In this document: in pieces, positions 62,599 to 64,000 of the stretch
Layout of the letters: every line of letters starts with the position of its first letter
Position numbering within the stretch: the stretch's first letter is position 1
Source of the DNA: an uncultured Bacteroides sp.
GTDB taxonomy: Bacteria > Bacteroidota > Bacteroidia > Bacteroidales > Bacteroidaceae
Direction of reading: 5' to 3'
NCBI GenBank assembly: GCA_905197435.1
Contig: CAJJYX010000001.1
Location: 11,857 to 75,856, forward strand
Length of the DNA: 64,000 nt
Program-made: the position numbers and the translations under genes
Notes under the pieces: model-generated
Told to the model about the DNA's origin: nothing
The model's input: only the letters and a program-made list of their open reading frames with translations
Databases searched by the model: none

Positions 62599-63774
62599 TT
62601 AGTTATAGAATGTAATCGTTTTACCGTTGATTTTCACATGTATATTTTCCGTCGCTTCCAGCAACTCAAGGAAAGGAGCTATCTCCTCATAACGGTTTAC
62701 GTAACACCCAAACCGCTTGTTCTTCAAAGTCTCATTGGAATAGTTTACCTCGATATTATACCAGCGCGAAAGGATTTTCATGATGTCCTCCAACCGTTGG
62801 TCCTTGAAATTGATTTTTCCTTTCACCCACGAAGTAAAGAAAGCCGTATCTACCGTGCGTACTTGTATGTCCCCACTCCCCGGCATCAGCGAAGCCTGTT
62901 GGGAAGGCTTCAGAATCAAGCTCTCGCCTCCACCTGCCTCTACTTTCACAGAGCCGCTTACAAGAGTGGTGCGATACTCTTCACCCGGATAAGCCGAGAT
63001 GTTGAAAGTAGTTCCCAGCACCTCTATCTGCATGCCTTTGGCAGATACGATGAAAGGTTGTCCGGTCTTGCTTACTTCAAAATAGGCTTCTCCCGCCAGT
63101 TCCACTTCCCGTCTTCCGCTACCAAAAGTAACCGGAAAGCGCAAGCTGCTCATCGAATTGAGATGCACCTTCGTACCATCATTCAAAACAAGGACGTATT
63201 CCCCACCCTGAGGAATTTCCACTTTGTTGTATGCCGTCGCTGCCTGTACCGTTCTTTGTTGTGCAGAACTGTAATTCAATGTAGTCGAATCCACTTGAAT
63301 CAGCTTGTCTGCCAATTGCACTTGCCGTTTGCCGGCATTTCCATCCAGATAGACAGCCTCCCCATTGTCCAATGTAAGAATGGCCTTGGCTCCACCCGGC
63401 AATATCTGTTGTGCAGCCAATAATTGGCTGCTGTCCATAGACGGAACTTCCGGAGAATTCCGGAGTGCCAGCACCAATATCAAAACCGGCACGACAAGAA
63501 TGGCAGCATACCGCGTCAGTACCAGGCATTTCCTCCTGAAGTTCATCCGTTTGATACGTTTTTCAACCTCTTTCCATCCCACTTGCGGATCATAGTCCAT
63601 TTTTCTGTTTTCATGCCGCACATAGTATTCCGCATTGCAGATTTTCTGGAAAAGCAATTCATTGCCTTCATTTTCCTTCCGCCAGTTATCCAGGCGCGTA
63701 CTTTCCTCCGGAGTTATGTCACCGGATAAATATCTGGAAATGAAGTGAGCGATACGGAAGTCTGCCTTTATCAT
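62599..63774 (-). CDS. FecR family anti-sigma factor
   Basis: 391 residues. The N-terminal cytoplasmic segment binds the sigma factor (FISRYLSGDITPEESTRLDNW). One transmembrane helix lies near 86-106 (TRYAAILVVPVLILVLALRN). The periplasmic FecR domain follows (GGEYVLVLNDGTKVHLNSMS, FPVTFGSGRREVELAGEAYF) and a DUF4974-type C-terminus (LEDIMKILSRWYNIEVNYSN). It would release an ECF sigma factor when the STN domain of the SusC protein signals. No sigma gene is visible upstream within the window; an IS30 transposase end lies there. Confidence 0.93.
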   Translation of the reverse strand: MIKADFRIAHFISRYLSGDITPEESTRLDNWRKENEGNELLFQKICNAEYYVRHENRKMDYDPQVGWKEVEKRIKRMNFRRKCLVLTRYAAILVVPVLILVLALRNSPEVPSMDSSQLLAAQQILPGGAKAILTLDNGEAVYLDGNAGKRQVQLADKLIQVDSTTLNYSSAQQRTVQAATAYNKVEIPQGGEYVLVLNDGTKVHLNSMSSLRFPVTFGSGRREVELAGEAYFEVSKTGQPFIVSAKGMQIEVLGTTFNISAYPGEEYRTTLVSGSVKVEAGGGESLILKPSQQASLMPGSGDIQVRTVDTAFFTSWVKGKINFKDQRLEDIMKILSRWYNIEVNYSNETLKNKRFGCYVNRYEEIAPFLELLEATENIHVKINGKTITFYN

Positions 63775-63908
63775 AATTTGACTTGTTTTATACTATCTTT
63801 AACCATAATACAAGTCAGAATTAAAAGATGGTGAACCGACAAAGACTTTTTCTTGAAAAAATATAAAAAGCAGTGTTCTCAGATAAGCAAAAGGAGACAA
63901 TGCTGAAT
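63775..63908. other. non-coding spacer between fecR and the IS30 end
   Basis: No ORF and no TAnnTTTG element on the minus strand. It may contain the terminal inverted repeat of the insertion sequence, but I cannot place its boundary. Confidence 0.4.
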
Positions 63909-64000
63909 TCAACTTGCAAATGCAACAGAATTCTGATTAATAATGTGTTTAAATTTTTCGTTTGGCGTGAGGTATCCAAGTCTTTTACGAGGTCGATTAT
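63909..64000 (-). mobile_element. IS30-family transposase, 3' end (partial)
   Basis: The last 29 codons read NRPRKRLGYLTPNEKF and then KHIINQNSVAFAS before TGA at 63909-63911. The (N)(D/E)RPRKRLGYxTPNE motif is the hallmark C-terminus of IS30-family transposases and includes the third acidic residue of the DDE triad region. The rest of the element lies beyond the right edge. It is transcribed toward fecR. Confidence 0.85.

Overview
The window reads as chromosome of a Bacteroides species (order Bacteroidales). The evidence is a RagB/SusD-SusC pair with a FecR anti-sigma gene, many copies of the Bacteroides -7 promoter element TAnnTTTG at plausible distances from starts, few Shine-Dalgarno-like sites, an IS30-type transposase end, and Bacteroides-type gene orders (argR-GNAT-argG-argC-argD-proC). 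I do not name a species. Most of the window is dense core chromosome with short operons on both strands.

Layout. 1-2458 (minus): a 5'-nucleotidase split into a C-terminal-domain lipoprotein and a metallophosphatase, then a GH3/NagZ-type glycosidase cut by the window edge. 2711-4453: ribosomal protein L19 and a ROK glucokinase, converging on a block of palindromic repeats. 4631-10395 (plus): a five-gene MacAB-TolC-type exporter. 10550-12496: a GT51 peptidoglycan glycosyltransferase with a long N-terminal region. 12553-15094 (minus): a basic secreted protein, a DUF4476 protein and a CvfB-like S1 protein. 15466-22102 (plus): a TetR-controlled exporter of the YbhGFSR type with its own TolC-like gene, followed by tRNA-Phe and tRNA-Pro. 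22929-28237 (plus): arginine and proline genes, in which argG is broken at its N-terminal ATP-binding loop. 28327-31509 (plus): an XRE-cupin regulator, an acyl-CoA ligase, tsaE and an Imm17-like small membrane protein. 31571-39584 (minus): an acidic protein, thioredoxin, an outer-membrane beta-barrel receptor, a TPR/LuxR-type regulator, a MalY-like lyase, a CPBP protease and a MenA-like prenyltransferase. 39671-42908 (plus): a HAD phosphatase, a Pif1-like helicase with a C-terminal TPR-like tail and a TsaC/YciO protein. 43231-46271 (minus): nagB, an FprA flavodiiron protein and a YhcC radical SAM protein. 46585-54006 (plus): a ROK-MFS-SIS sugar operon, dipeptidyl peptidase IV, lipA and a membrane protein with a degenerate Nudix-like domain. 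53972-55533 (minus): an RsmI-like methylase and fabI. 55839-56492: phosphoglycolate phosphatase. 56567-63774 (minus): FecR, SusC with an STN domain, SusD and a secreted metallophosphatase. The right edge holds the 3' end of an IS30-family transposase.

How the genes work together. Two complete envelope export systems are present, one with no visible local regulator and one with a TetR gene and a matching 16-bp palindrome at its promoter. Arginine synthesis, the thiol/redox and tRNA t6A functions and lipid synthesis genes are housekeeping. Nutrient capture is represented by the SusCD-FecR locus, whose downstream partner is a phosphatase and not a glycosidase, by the receptor that sits behind a TPR/LuxR regulator gene, and by the ROK-MFS-SIS operon close to nagB.

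The most notable signals are the frameshifting replacement inside argG, two intergenic repeat loci sharing a CAGTCGTATACT palindrome (one a perfect 33-bp inverted repeat), a third intergenic region of unrelated sequence with the same ~22-bp period, paired ATATAGAC boxes with 21-bp spacing in front of the receptor gene, and an IS30 end just upstream of fecR where an ECF sigma gene would be expected.
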